A stretch of DNA of 64,000 nucleotides from Enoplolaimus lenunculus. Its lineage: Eukaryota > Nematoda > Enoplea > Enoplida > Thoracostomopsidae. Positions 21,318 through 34,900 of the stretch are shown here, one piece after another. Under the pieces are notes generated by a model that was given only the letters and a program-made list of their open reading frames with translations, was not told the DNA's origin and made no database searches. Numbering within the stretch: position 1 is the stretch's first letter; the number at the start of each line of letters is the position of its first letter. Made by a program: the position numbers and the translations under genes. The stretch covers positions 310,001 to 374,000 of the forward strand of contig JASANG010001660.1 of assembly GCA_030248215.1 (NCBI GenBank), written 5' to 3'.

Positions 21318-22663
21318 TGTGAGAAGTTCGTGATTTAGACTTAAGCCTGTATCCTGTATCGCCTGTATAGTTCTTTTCTCGATGTATGCTATTCGCTCTG
21401 ATTTAGTAAAACGCGGCCGGTAAATGTTTATTATAAATCCCAACCCGCAACCCGTATGACACACAAAATACCCAAATTTAAGGCCAGCAAATCACAGGTT
21501 ATGCAATTTAACTGGTACCCGCGACCTGTGGGACACAAAATAACCAAAATTAAGGCCAGCAAATCACAGGTTATGCAATTTACTGGTACCCGAACCGTAA
21601 GACACGAAATACCCAAAATTAAGGCCAGCAAATCACAGGTTATGCAATTTAACTGGTAACCCGAGCCGGAATCCTTAAAGCCGACGTCTGAATCTGATTT
21701 AATCCAGCCACTGGCTTTACCGTACCCAATACTTTTGCCGTTTTTCCAGAATCCGTGCAATTCTAACCCCGTTAGAATTACACCCCGTTAAACCGTGTAC
21801 TCTAACCCCGTTAGAGTTACACCAAATTTCCGACCAATCTAACCCCGTTAGATTTGGCCCAGCCGTTGTAGAATAATAAATCTAACCCCGTTAGATTTAC
21901 TAGACTACTTTTTCCCAGGTTTCCTTTAATACCCCAAGTTCCTTTTTAGCACATAACACCAGTATCCGATACTGGGTAAATTCTGCGCCCTGCGCAACAC
22001 CAATAAAATCCGTAATGCCTGATTTCCTTCACATCCTTAAGCCACCGTGACTATTCTTAATTGAAATCCACTAAGCCCTACTTACCCAACTTCCGCTCTT
22101 TCCAAGTTCGCAATAAAACCGTAAAAACTGCAAAAATATACAAAGCCGAAATTGTAAACCAAAAATCGCGCAACCGATTTCAACAACCAGAAGATAATAC
22201 TGATTCCGGTCCTGGCTACCCATATTGGCATCTCGACCTCATTTGCATTTTTGCCGACACCCACAATTGGGTGTCCGCAATGCGGTCGAGGTCGAGAGCC
22301 ACACAACCGGTACTACAACAACAACAACAACCATGCCGGAGACACTCAATAATAAAAGCACCATTTTGGTGCTGACATAGCCTAGCTATGTCGTTAAGCG
22401 CAGATTAGGCCAGCACGATAAACATTAATCAATACCGTTCTATGGCCACGCAGGGCCCCAGGTAAGTTTACATTGCGGACACAGCCGCCATAGCATAGTT
22501 TTACCAATTTCTACACCTTGTAGCAACGCCTAAGCCTAACTTAAGTTCTAAGAGAGACTAGGTGGAGCCAGGGACTCCCTTAAGGTGTGGTTTTGATATA
22601 GGGTTTTATTTTAGTTTTAGTTTTTAGTTTGAAATAGGTTTAAGTGTGGCACAGCCACCTACA
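21318..22663 (-). repeat. 5' LTR of the gag-only element
   Basis: Partner of 11578-12922, with the same termini, ~70-bp sub-repeats (21440-21675) and four hairpins (21760-21900). A block at 22069-22199 does not match its partner. Promoter signals are presumably here, but I could not fix the transcription start. Confidence 0.93.
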
Positions 22664-23776
22664 CCCGGCCGCCTTAGTTTTTTGTTTTCGAAAAGAAAGC
22701 AAGAATAAGTTACAAAGCAAACCTTATAGTTGCGAATTCGCAGTTTTGACTGGGGATGGAATTGCATTATTAGAATTTCTTGCACAATTAAGAGGAAACG
22801 AACAAAAATGTGTTTCAAGCAATTTTCCCCGTCCACATGTTGATACAAATGCGTATTCAGCATGTTTCACAAAATATTTGTTGCAGCCATATTTTTAAAT
22901 GCTGCGCATTCCAATTACATATTTAACTCAATTCATGTGTGAAATACAAAATTGAAAGTATCGGAATCAGTATTCTTCCAAAATACCGATTTCAATACCG
23001 ATACGGATGTATTGGTTCTACACTACTATGCAGCATAAAATCAGTTTTCACTAGAGCAAGTACTTATCAATTGTATTGATTATCTGAATTCAAACAATTT
23101 ATATGAATTAAAATATATTAGCATTATAAATTGAGCGAATTACCTAATAAATAAAAATGAAATTAGGAAAGCGCGGCTTTTGTGATTATGAAAATGTAGT
23201 TGGAAATTTTCATGGAAATATAGCTTAACAGTTCTAAAGCAATTATAACGTGAGTATATATAACTTAAAATTTGAATATTTTCGCACTTAAGGTAAATTT
23301 ACATCAAATTTCTTCCTAAAGTTTAGTAACTAGAATGAAAAGTGCCCCGATGTGGTCATAGAAAACTATATGTTTCGGGTGTTGTAAGATTTTTAGTTGA
23401 ATACCGCTTGTATTACAATTTCCATGCATGCGTATAAAGTTTTAAAACTAGATTAATTTGATGCCAATCAGCGTCCTCCCGAAACATGACACAAAAATAC
23501 TATAGAATTAATAAAAGTTAAATCATTCAGTTTGATTGACTGCGTAACGGAAACATATCCGCAACGTTCTATGACAGCGGCCAAATAGACATGTTTTCGG
23601 GTCTAGCCATTTTTCAGCTGCGCTCACCGCCACGTACGGTTAAATTTTGATCCACTGTTTCGAAATATTAAAATAAGAAATAAATACTAATTTTGTGTTT
23701 TAAAAATAGTATATAAATAGAAATTAAGCGTAAAATGCTGATGACCCAATAATAAAAACGTGTTTGTTCGTCATTG

Positions 23777-24206
23777 GGTCAATGTAAACAACAGGAACGG
23801 ATCAGTATTATAAGCATATTCCTAATCCTAAGCCTAAGCATAAGCGTTAGGGCCAATGTTACTTTTAGGGCCGTAACAGTAGATTAAGCGTATTCCTAAG
23901 CCTAAGCCTAAGCCTAAGCGTTGCAAAAATGTGTTCCTAAGCCTAAGCCTAAGCCTAAGCCTAAGCCTAAGCCAGAAATTGTAATCTAGAATCTAAACAC
24001 ACCGTTTTATAGACCCACCGGAAACCTCTACGGCCCTTAAAGTAACATGGGCCAGCGTTAGAATGAGCCTATACCTAAGCCTAAGCCTAAGCGTAAGAAT
24101 GAGCATAATCCTAAGCCTAAGCCAAACAAAAAATTAGTCAAAACTTCAAGCTTATTCTATTCTAGTCCCACAGAAAAACGTTCCGCTCCTGATCTTTACA
24201 TGGGCG
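23777..24206. mobile_element. MITE family B, split by a family A insertion
   Basis: Ends GGTCAATGTAAA and TTTACATGGGCG are family B terminal repeats. The CCTAAG-rich interior and TAGTC-AAA-CTT-AAGCTTATTC block match 25636-25830. It is interrupted by 23851-24053. Confidence 0.8.
23851..24053. mobile_element. MITE family A nested in family B
   Basis: GGCCAATGTTACTTTTAGGG to TTAAAGTAACATGGGCC terminal repeats. It is flanked by an exact 8-bp duplication, AGCGTTAG (23843-23850 and 24054-24061), taken from the host MITE's own hexamer array. Contains a perfect run of six CCTAAG units. Confidence 0.93.
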
Positions 24207-24689
24207 GTCAATTGCAATACAACGCAGATTTCGTCAGCAAAGTTGCAAATGTTTCGTTACGTAATCACTCAAATATTTTAATGTGTTAAAAGTTTGCTAA
24301 AATCTGGGTACCATTTAGTCGAGTATGGAGAGGGCACTGTGCGGTACAAAATTTATACAGCTCCAAAACTTGATGGGTTATCGCTTTCTATAGCCTCGTC
24401 GGGACACTTTACCATCTATTGTGACTTTTCTCCGATAAAGTTGCGGACATGTTTTCGTTACGCAGTCAATCAAACTGAATGATTTAACTTTTATTAATTC
24501 TATAGTATTGTTGTGTCATGTTTCGGGAGGACGCTGATTGGCATCAAATTAATCTAGTTTTAAAACTTTATACGCATGCATGGAAATTGTAATACAAGCG
24601 GTATTCAACTAAAAATCTTACAACACCCGAAACATATCGTTTTCTATGACCACATCGGGGCACTTTTCAATCTAGTATACAGTATGTAT

Positions 24690-25000
24690 TGGGTCTTACT
24701 CACGAACCGTTAGGGTAACCGCGAGAAAATTAACATCATTTGACTCAGCGCGTGAAACTGCATTGAATGATGCAAAATTTTTGAAAATTGTCGACAAAAA
24801 AGTTTTCGATATCAAAGGGGGAAATATAGGACCTTAAAAATCGAATTTTTCAAACATTCGATTTTAGGCGTGGAACGATGGTCGACTATGCAACCCATAG
24901 AACAATTTTGACCTCCCAAAGCATTTTCGTCTCTTGTAAACTTTCGCTTCCATCAACATTTAAAGGGAATGGCAAGTGTACAAAAATGAGTTTTTTCTTG
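24690..25000. repeat. dispersed repeat shared with 47740-48300
   Basis: The block AAAGGGGGAAAT...GACCTTAAAAATCGAATTTTTCAAA...TTTAGGCGTGGAA recurs in both orientations at 47880-48010 and 48220-48290. The class is unknown; the copy at 47.9 kb forms an inverted repeat with itself. Confidence 0.65.
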
Positions 25001-25635
25001 TCCTGAAGCATCTTCCCGAGATGTTCACTCTGAAAATTGTACAAGCCTTTGTAGTATTTTGCGCAAGGATACAGCTTTAAGCTGAACTACGGTTTTGTTA
25101 CTGGTACGGCCGCATTTTTATAAACAAAAATATTAATTCACCTTTTTGACTGTCAGGTGGAATATCGTATATTTATATTTTTACGTGTGAGTTCAACATT
25201 TTGTATTAGAATTAAAGAAGGGAACATATTAATAGCTGTATTTATGAGTGAGTTCAGAACACGATTGGAGATATGCCTTTGGCTTGGGCAGAAAATAGAC
25301 ATACGGTTCTGACAGAATTTTTGCTGCAGGTTTTGGTTATTTCTGTAGTGAAATTTTGCATAATTTTACAAAGTTTAGTTGTTTGGTCCATTTCGATTTA
25401 ACTATTAACGTTTGGTAAAATTAGAGAAAAAAATTGCCAAGATTTCGTAATGGGTCATCCACGTTAATATAACGTTAACGCTAATGTAAAAAATTGTACT
25501 GCCTTTTGAGGGATCCACCCTTCACTTAGAGACTGTCAAAAATGGTTATGCAAAACTCATGTAAATCGGACATAGACATGGGCCACAGCAACACTGTGGT
25601 TTGTAAATTCAGTGCGTTTTCACATTAGTATAAAT

Positions 25636-25830
25636 GGTCATTGTAAAGAACAGGGGCGAAGCAGTATTATAAGCTTATTCCTAAGCCTAGCCTAAGCCCT
25701 AAGCGTTAGAATGAGGTTTTTCCTAAGCCTAAGCTTAAGCCAAAGCTAAGCAAAAATAGTCTAAAGCTTTTAAACTTATTCTATTCTAGTCCCATAGAAA
25801 AACGTTCCACTTCTGATCTTTACATGGGCC
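25636..25830. mobile_element. MITE family B, exact 8-bp TSD
   Basis: Starts GGTCATTGTAAAGAACAGG and ends CTGATCTTTACATGGGCC. Flanked by GTATAAAT on both sides (25628-25635 and 25831-25838). CCTAAG-type hexamers inside. Confidence 0.92.
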
Positions 25831-28156
25831 GTATAAATAAACTAATTGCTTTCTCATATATGGCTAACTGCAGGCTATGATTTTATCTCATAGTCTCTTT
25901 TGAGGGATTCGTTTGTTTAAAATTCTAGCTGTAATAACATTGTCTCGAGTCTGTCATGAAGGACGGAAAATAGAAAAAATTTAGTCAGGGGTATTTCGGG
26001 ACGGTATGACTTTGTTGTTAGTCAACAGGTTGCTACTCTATTAAATCGTGTAAAAGTGACTTTTTATGTTATATACCGAAGTTTTTTGTTAAAGTCATAG
26101 CGTTAAACCACAAGATTTAACAACAACTTACAAATATTTGTACAAAATTAGCAAATTAAACATGACTTCCACAACCAAATTTCGCCTGACCTCCAGCTTA
26201 ACTCCGGCTCCGGTATTTTTCACCTCCGGTTGTACACTAGTGGACTTGAGTGTAGCCAGTATTGTGAAGATGATATGGGCTTCCGTTCTAAAAATCCTGG
26301 TGATTTCTTTCGTTACAAACTGGAAAAAAGCATCTAAGCAGAAGAACCCATGTTTTACCATTGCTACGGACAAACAAACAGTATTCTTTACATTAATTAA
26401 TGAATTAATAGCAAATTCATCCAATGTTGACTTAATATGGGCTGCTGTAGGCGCCGGTGGAGCCCACGTTTTGCTTGGAAGGCTGAGAGGGTAGCTACAT
26501 GGGCTATATATGCCAATCGTGTTGTTGCAAATCAATTTCTCACAGATGACGTAAATCTGTGTGTAAAAATTTTGGGAACAATTTGGGGGCCTGTATTTTA
26601 GTACCTCCTCAGAAAGTACACTATTGAAAGCACCAATATCCAAATGTAATGGGTCGATTGTTTAATTTAGCAAAAAATATATAAAAATTTACCGAACTTT
26701 TAATTCACAATTCGCCTGATTTCAAATTAAACGAGTGTTCTAGCACGAAACATGTCGTTTGTAACGTTTTTGCGCAATTACCTGTAAGGTACGAGTGAAC
26801 GTTTAACATTTTAAGAATGGAGCAATCATTATTTGCAGTTGAACTTTCAATTATTTTATTCTAAGCTCGTAGCCGGATGACGTTTTTTTCTCGTGTGCTA
26901 AAAGGCTGGGTGCAATCGGAGGTCTGCTTTCAGCTCCGCTTCAGGCAAAAAATCGACCTCAGACTTCGGTAGAATTTCCACCGGAGGTTCCCATAAATTT
27001 CGGTAAATACTGCACATTTTTACAGAGCTTATATATTTGTTTGGTGCGTTTCGTTTTAACTTTCGGTTTAATTTTGAGACACAAATTACAGAGATTTTGT
27101 AAAAAGTCAAGAGTAACACTAAAAGATTCAACACCATCTGACAGATATTTGGCAAAATTAGCAAATTAAACAACATTATACCTACCTAATTTCGCCTCAC
27201 CTCTGGCTTCAATTCTGGCTTCGCAAAGTTTGTTGAGCTCCGCACCCTTAAGGGTGATTCTAATATGTAGCGATCTACATTGCAGTAAAATGATACAAAT
27301 ACACGCGTCAACTTCAACGACAGAAAGGTATGGTGTATATATAAGACAGTTTTACTAAATTTTAAGATACAGTTATGAAAATTAGTTTTAATGCTAAAGC
27401 CTAAGCAAAATAATAGTTAAATCCATTAACACTACTCTGAGACGACCCTAAAAGTAACATGAATCACTTAGGCAAATAAATTTAGATTCTGATAGCAATC
27501 TAAAAGTTCAATTAAATCTTCACAAGTTTTGGGCATCAAATATTTTTTCATCCGGATATCCGAAATTAAATTTTCTATTTCGGATATCCGAAACTCGATT
27601 TTGCGTTTTATGGGTTTCCGAACATCAATTTTCGTTATCTTAAATTTTGGACATCAATTTTCGTATCTTAAATTTTGATGGTAAATTCAAACTTATATTT
27701 TGTTTATTACTTTATTACTCTATTCATAACAGATGCTTAAATGTCATTTAACGAACAGTTTATCTTATTACCTACAGTTTTTATTCTATTTCACGTTTTT
27801 TTCGCTCGAGTTATCAACGAAAAATAGTGACATTCGTTGCTAAGTGTACACCTTTTAATGCCAACATCTCGAAAAAATACTTTATAGCCCTTTGTTACGG
27901 TTCAACTCGTGTTAGTGTAGTGTTTCCCTAGATAGTTTCACGGATGCCAGCTTATTATTTTCGTTAAAAATCCATCTCATATTTCGGTATCCGTTTTGGC
28001 TGAATATAAATTTGTGCAAAAATATTAAAATTACAACTCAGTCAAGATGCAAACGCTTGTAAACAGTTGCAGTTAAACTGGCCGAACAATTTCAGTATTT
28101 ATTTAACGGAGTCAGCTAAAAAGTAAGATTTTTTACAAAATCCTTGTTCAACAAAC

Positions 28157-28410
28157 GGCCAATGTTTCATTTAGGGGCGTTAACAGCAGACTAAGCATAT
28201 TCCTAAGCCTAAGCATATTCCTAAGCCTAAGGATATGCCTAAGCATTGCAAAAATGCGTTTATCCGCCTCAGCCTAAGCCTAAGCCTAAGTGTTGCAAAA
28301 ATGCCTTTATAAGCCTAAGCCTTAGCCTAATCAAAAAGTAATCTAGAATCGAAACCTACTTTTCCATAGACCCACCAGAAACCTGGACGCCCTTTAAAGT
28401 AACATGGGCC
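28157..28410. mobile_element. MITE family A with hexamer arrays
   Basis: Starts GGCCAATGTTTCATTTAGGG and ends TTTAAAGTAACATGGGCC. Flanks CAACAAAC and CAACAAAT match at 7 of 8 positions. Several CCTAAG blocks inside make it the longest family A copy here. Confidence 0.9.
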
Positions 28411-28942
28411 CAACAAATTATATAACTTGCCAAAATATGTATTTATTATAACCAGCTAACTAGAAACGCTAACACAAAATGAACAGATAAAACATTATAA
28501 ACCAAAAAACATAAAAAATAATTAATTGCATAAAGAAACCCATATAATAATCGGGCACACTCTCACGACTCGCAATTAGGGCAAATACTCCAGAGCCAAA
28601 TATGTTGTTTACTAATTTTCTCAGGTCAAAAATTTGAACGTACTTCCATCAAAAAATTCTGAACAAAAACATGAAAGTACTTAATTTAACTCGAACTTAC
28701 GTAAATACTAAAAAAATTGATATTTTATTAGTAAGTGTGCTTGTTGTTTTAACGGAAAAGAATATCCGATTTAAAAAATTTTCGAGGCATTGAGTGGCGC
28801 ATGGTTCCTTGAGTACACCCACTCTGGCTAAGTCCCCGGTTTTTACCGTCACTCCTTGACTACCAGTAGATGCCCCACGTACAATTTAAAAATACTCAAT
28901 TTACTAGAGAGACAGAACACGTGCACAAATTATACCTTACAA

Positions 28943-28948
28943 TTTATT
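28943..28948 (-). terminator. PEPCK poly(A) signal AATAAA
   Basis: AATAAA on the minus strand, about 30 bp past the PEPCK stop codon, the usual place for cleavage and polyadenylation in a short nematode 3' UTR. Confidence 0.75.
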
Positions 28949-28979
28949 TGTATATACTTAAGTTTCACTTAATATTTTT

Positions 28980-31900
28980 CTACATTTCCGCGATACGTTT
29001 CGCTTGCTCGTCAAGTTCTTTTTGAACTGGAGCCGGTAAATCAATACCGACCTAAAAAATTCAACATAAAACGAGAATTTACATTAGAAAACGGGGGTCC
29101 CATACACCTTCGAACGAGAATGTAAGCATGACGGGTACACGCGGTTTGACCGCTCTGTTCGATGCCTAGTCCATACATGGCGAGACGCTGCATATCTGGG
29201 GGTCAAGTAATACAAAACAATAGGTGTAATAAAATGCTAACGGTGGGTGTAATTTATAAATTACTCAAAACAAAAAAAAGCGGCGTTTACCTGTTCGTCA
29301 AAAAATTGTTGAATTTCTTTTGCGTCTTCAACCCAATAATCTTTCGGTAACGACAACAACGAGTCCCAGTCAATCGGCGGCAGACCGCTGGCATCGATTG
29401 AACCTGAAACAGTTACAAAAACACATTAACACAGTCCAGTCTGACGTTATCCGCTGTGCCAAACTAAGCGAGATATATACGTACGCACTCAAATGAGGGA
29501 GGCTCATAAATTTCAGTCCAGCCATGTGGCGATTTTACATAATTATGGACTGGTGTAGAACTGTTCGAGAGGAACCAAAAATTTTTCATGCAGACTGATC
29601 GCACATCACCTCTGGCTTCCTTTTGGTTTGCTCACATGTAAAAGGCTACAAATGCGCTTGGGCCAATACAAACAGGCCGAAAAATAAATGGCTATATATA
29701 AGCCGATAATTAATCGTAAGCCTACGCTTAAGCTTAAGGTAAACTTTACCACAAAATCTTAAAATTTCAAAAACCATTGTAGATAAGTAGAAAAGCCTCT
29801 TATGCGAGTATCTGAGTATATTTGAATTTAAAACCGATTCACAATCGTGTGTATCATTACGTACAAGCACGTGTTTGCATAGATCATCTTTCTCTTTTTC
29901 TGAAGGCCTTAAATATTGTTTTTGCGAGACCTATAGACTAAAGACGTAATATAAGCATGTGCGAATGACAATTCAAGCCAAAATTTAATCTAAGGAAGCC
30001 GGTGTCAAATGTGTTAACATTCAAACTGTGTCCAAAATTTTCTAAACCGGGTATACGTTAATTTAAACATAAGAACTATTCAAAACAAACATATTTCTAT
30101 CATAAACAGACATGACCGACATTGGCGGTCCCAAGATTTTTCTTCGGGATGGAGGGGGTAACGTTATTACAAAGCTGCTCAAAATAGGTTGATGTATTTT
30201 TCAAGTTAGTATTACTTTATTTTTGTTACAATACTGTCTTGTGTGTGTAAATTTTTGTGGGCGGGGCAGGAGAAAAGCGGTCGCATCCTTTGCTGTGACC
30301 GTCTGATGACCGGCACAACATGTATTCAAAACAATGTGTTTAACCTGCTCCGTAAATCTCACTACATCACGTTTTTGCCTTATTTTACACTACGTAATAT
30401 GCTAACAGTACACAAACACGTGTATCAGCAACCAGTGAATATACCTCCACGGAAACTTGAAATCATAAAATTTTTAATTTTTTCAAGCTTTAGAATTAAG
30501 TCATAGCTTCAAGTTGCCATATATTGGTTGTTGCGTTTCGGCACACCATTGCGCTGGATTCCAATTTTGTCAAGTGTAACTTACCCTGCGCTACTAAACC
30601 GATGGCTCTGTAATTGGCACCCGGGGATGCCTAGCGAGGTGTAGGCTCAACTGTTTGACACTCAAGCCTTGGTGTCCCAAACATGGATCACAGTAAACCC
30701 CAATTTTGTCACGGGGTAACAAATTTACCTTTTTTCGGCAAATATCCAATTGCTGATTTTTCCGCCACAGAATCGTCCCCATCTACTCGGCGTAGGATCC
30801 AATCCAAAACACGAATATTTTCACCAAATCCAGGCCATAAAAATTTGCCTTTATCATTGACACGGAACCAATTAACGTGGAATATTTTTGGAACCTTTAA
30901 AGCATGTATGATTACATCAACCAATCACTGGACCATGTCAAAAATATTAGCCTGCCCACATCGAGACTGAGCGGCTTGGGACTTAGAGACAGGGTACCAT
31001 AGGCTTAGGCATACGCTTAAAATTAGCATTATTCTTAGTTTTTAAACTCGCAGTTGCAAATCTCTAATTTTACACAATACTCAGGCAAATCACATTCGAA
31101 AAAACCGCTTATTTGCCGTACTCGTCGTTATTCACTGTTTCGAAAGTTACATGACCTATCACCAACTGACGATATTGTGCTACATACACACAGTAAAGAA
31201 ATGGGCACAGAGCAAACTAAAAAGCAGAGCGTCTATCTCCAGCTCATCAGGTCATGTACTTGAACCTTTCCCGAATGTCTTTCCCTGCTGCGTAAAATGC
31301 AGGCCTCGATTCGAACGGCCATGGCCCAACCACTTTCATCATCACTGCTAAAACATACCTTGTGTGGTGGTTTCTCTAGGTCAAGCCAATGTTGCAGGTA
31401 TTTGCCAAAATTGTACCCCATAAACGGTCGCATTGCCATTGGATCGTGCATGATCTGTTTGCCTACAATATATAATTATGACTTATAGAAACTGGAAAAA
31501 ACTAAAAATAATTCTCTTGTAAAACATACACAAACTTTTTGCCCGCACACTTACACATACCGGTATCACGGCAACTCGTCGCACGACAACTAGTCGACCG
31601 ACAACATATAATTCGAAATCTCGTCTACTCGACAATTTGTCGAAAATCAGTACGCTTAGGTTTAAGTTTAGCATTATGCTTAGGGTTAGACTTAGGGTTA
31701 GACCAACCAACACTGTTGTGCGACGAATTGTTGTACATTCATACATACCTCGGCAAACCATTGGCAAAGACGCCAATTTTAACTACGTATACAATTATTA
31801 TTTCAGGGTACATAGCTACCAAATACTTCATATCTACCTACATATATAACTAAAATAAAAACAAATCCATAATGTCTACTCTCCGGCTGAGTATTGCCAT

Positions 31901-34900
31901 CTTGATTTCTACCCTCGTCTGCTGTTATACACTTGTTACACCTACGCATCGAAACAGGCGTGCACTACCTACCGTAGGGTACATTTTCGGTACATTTGAC
32001 CCAGGAGTCGCGTATCACGAAACAGGAGGCAGTCAACATGGTACGTACGGGGGTACTTGGTACAGAAAGCGTGGACTACCACCAGGATACAGTTTGGGTA
32101 GCAAGCGTGCACTGCCCACAATTGGGTACATTTTCGGTACATCCGAACCCGGAGTCGCGTATCACGAAACAGGAAGCAGTCAACATGGTACGTACGGGGG
32201 TACTTGGTACAGAAAGCGTGGACTACCACCAGGATACAGTTTGGGTAGCAAGCGTGCACTGCCCACAATTGGGTACATTTTCGGTACATCCGAACCCGGA
32301 GTAGCATATCACGAAACAGGAGGCAGTCAACGGCGTGCGTTCGGTTCATGGATAAACACTCCTTTATTTATTAACGAACGATTCTCGGGTACTGCTCCGG
32401 TTGAGCGTAAGAGAGTGGATGATACAGGAGTGCGGGGTCACGACGTTGGTGGTAACAAATTGGGTGGAAACGACTACGAAAATGACCACTATTATGAACA
32501 AATTCGAAAATTTTCCAGTTGCATTATGAAATCGAGTATGGGACGGCATTGCTCTGCGTTTCTCCCACGCTTATCCGAATTTTATTAGCAACAGGTTAGA
32601 TAGACTATAATCAAAGCGCGAATATTTTCAGGGCGAGCTAGTCCATATTTGACCTTATTTCAAATTTAAGTTTTTAAAACATTTATTTCGACGTCATCAC
32701 AACTACTTTACTTCAAGACCGGAAAAAATTTTATAGAAAAAATCAATATTGTTAGATGTTAGGTAGATTATAATTGAAGGACCAATATTTTCAAAAGGAG
32801 TAAGATGATGCCGTTTCGGAGATCATCTCACTGGCGCTTACGAAAAAACGGGTACGAGTTTGAACACTATTGCATATATAAGCATCACAAGACTTCCTCT
32901 GAGTCGTGTTACGCTTAAATCTGAATTTTTTTAGACAAATCCATTTTAAGATCCTAACTGTCCGTATTTGAGATAAATAAACTTTTGTCAAAAATTACAG
33001 AAAATATATACTTTGAAAACAGTTTGCTGCAATGAGTCGAGTAGTGTTAAGTATTTTCGCTTTAAATCTTTATTGATAAATTATGGTTCAATAACTGATT
33101 TAGCAGCATCGAAAAATTGGTGAAACGAGTACAAAAATACCGGAGCCAGATATTTAAGTATAAGTATACATATTTCAACAATTTCAACAAAAAGTTAAAC
33201 GCAATCACCCTACTTTTAATACTACTTGCTGTAATATGTGGTGATTTTGCTTTTTTACAAGATTCTTAGTTTTAAAACGAATTCTTGAATTGCTATTTTT
33301 TGCTATTATTTCGAACAAATTTCACAGCGAAATATTGTAAGTTTGATGCTAAATAATCGTATAATGCAGAGTTATGTTATACTTTTCACCAATGAACGTC
33401 AGGCGATGTAGAATTCCTGTTAGGAGCCAAATGTCCAATTTTTTGGCGCAGGCAGATATCCGGTTGAACTCTGATATCTATGTAGCTTTTTTAAATTTTC
33501 AACAAATGTTTTAAGTTTCAAAAGCGGATCCTTACCACTTCAAATGTGATCAGATTGTTCAAAAATTCAAATTCAAATGCTGAATGACAGGGAGCGACCT
33601 TGAGAAACTCAAGTACACAAAAAATTTTCAAAACCAGATCATTTTTGGGCAAACGCCAGCTGGTGGAAAGATAACCGGAAAGGCCGGACAGGTAAAAGAA
33701 CAAACCGAATTTTGATGTTCCAGATATTTTATTAAAAAGTCATTGTGGACAAGAGTATGCCACTGTGATTCGTTTTGTGTCAAAATATGTACGAAACGTG
33801 CGTTGCGTTTTAGACTGCACCCCGCTTCACCTATTGGGAAGATAACAACGTTTTGTAAATAATTAAAATCTGCTACATTTTCGCAGCTCCGAACAAGCAC
33901 TCTTTGCATTTTAATTCGATCTCGACTAAAGTCGGCTCATTTTACATGCGAACCTCCCAAATTTTCTAATTTTAAAATTTTAGCAAATTTAGTAAATTTT
34001 AATTCAAGACGCATTCTGCTTAGGATTAGGCCTAAACTTATAGCGTAAGTGTGAAGGGATTCGATTTACCCGATCTGCCTTATTTACCTTTGAATTCAGC
34101 AGCCGCAGTAGCTTCTGATTTGACGCTGGCACCAACAAATACACCATGAGGCCAACTGAATGCTTCAAACACCAATGGAACACCTACAACCGTAAGATCT
34201 ATTTTGATTAATCTGGAACGCCCACAATACGTAATTTTGAATGTTTGTACGTCTGTATGATGATCTGTATATACTATAAAACCCATAAAAAACAAATGTT
34301 TTAGCAAATATTGAAACACCCAGAATTTGTTCTCTGCATGTTCTGTTGCTATACACAGTTTTCGAATACAGGCCCCGTCTTTACCTTCAGGCCGGCGGCC
34401 GCCAAAAATAATTGCGTCAATTTTGACACCACTTTGCGCTTCCCATAACGGATGAATAATCGGGCATTGAGACGCCGGGCAAGAAAATCGTGAATTTGGA
34501 TGCGCAGATTTGCCCGGCATTCCAATTTTCCATTTTTCACCCAACCACGTTATAATGTCGACGTTCTTGAAAAAATAAAATGAAACATTGAACAGAAACT
34601 TAGTAAAAAAATAAAAAATTGAGCAAAAACAAAATACGCATCTGAAACAATTTGGCAAAAAATATATATGTGGATACCTTTCCGAATCCGCTTATCTGGT
34701 ACATACTTTTATTTGAAGTACGTAATCCAGCCGTTCTTCTAGAGTTGCATCCGGCTCCATGTGCGGACATTCCTGTTGCTGTTATTCCGCATATTTTCGC
34801 CAGTATTTTCCGTGCCCGGGTATTTATTTTTACTTCTGATTACGTCCTCAACTGAACACTAACTAACCTTATCTTCAACTTCGTCTTCGAGACCTTCCCA

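Larger units (their letters stand above)
11578..22663 (-). mobile_element. large gag-only LTR retroelement, non-autonomous
   Basis: An 11.1-kb element in minus orientation. Its parts are a 5' LTR (21318-22663), primer-binding site (21301-21317), long leader with 183-bp repeats, one open gag-like frame (13381-19461), polypurine tract (12923-12932) and 3' LTR (11578-12922). LTRs are bounded by TG...CA. No protease, reverse transcriptase or integrase is present, so it would depend on a partner element. The gag frame looks whole. LTRs differ by about 2% outside one replaced block, which points to a fairly young insertion. The sequences next to the two ends do not show a matching short duplication. 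The gag body is clearly GC-richer than the AT-rich surroundings. Confidence 0.93.
23330..24675. mobile_element. DNA element with ~235-bp terminal inverted repeats
   Basis: The left arm (23330-23565) and right arm (24440-24675) are near-perfect inverted copies, from CTAGAATGAAAAGTGCCCCG inward. The spacer of about 870 bp has no transposase frame and is largely occupied by two other inserted elements. The superfamily is unknown; the flanking duplication is unclear. Confidence 0.85.
22664..28979. other. gene-less stretch between LTR element and PEPCK
   Basis: Holds a nested set of DNA elements (23330-24675), two further MITEs, and two patches with GGAGCC/GGAGGT-like purine motifs (about 26190-26260 and 26915-26990) that recur at 44490-44560 and 51500-51600. 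Overlapping frames on both strands near 26130-26640 have no recognisable product. No host gene could be supported. Confidence 0.55.

Noticed and set aside
20508-21338. 276-residue plus-strand repetitive frame
   Set aside because: It is antisense to the LTR element and open only because the tandem period is divisible by three. The composition is not protein-like.
23890-24130. Chromosome end or new telomere
   Set aside because: The TTAGGC-type arrays are short, bounded by MITE terminal repeats, and unique genes lie on both sides.
26128-26643. 171-residue minus-strand frame and overlapping plus-strand frame
   Set aside because: No recognised domain, no splice context, and the C-terminal part overlaps a purine motif that recurs elsewhere in the window. 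No function can be assigned.
31969-32349. Repetitive frames in other phases over the neuropeptide-like gene
   Set aside because: Shadows of the 147-bp repeat; only the 31872 frame has a signal peptide and processing sites.
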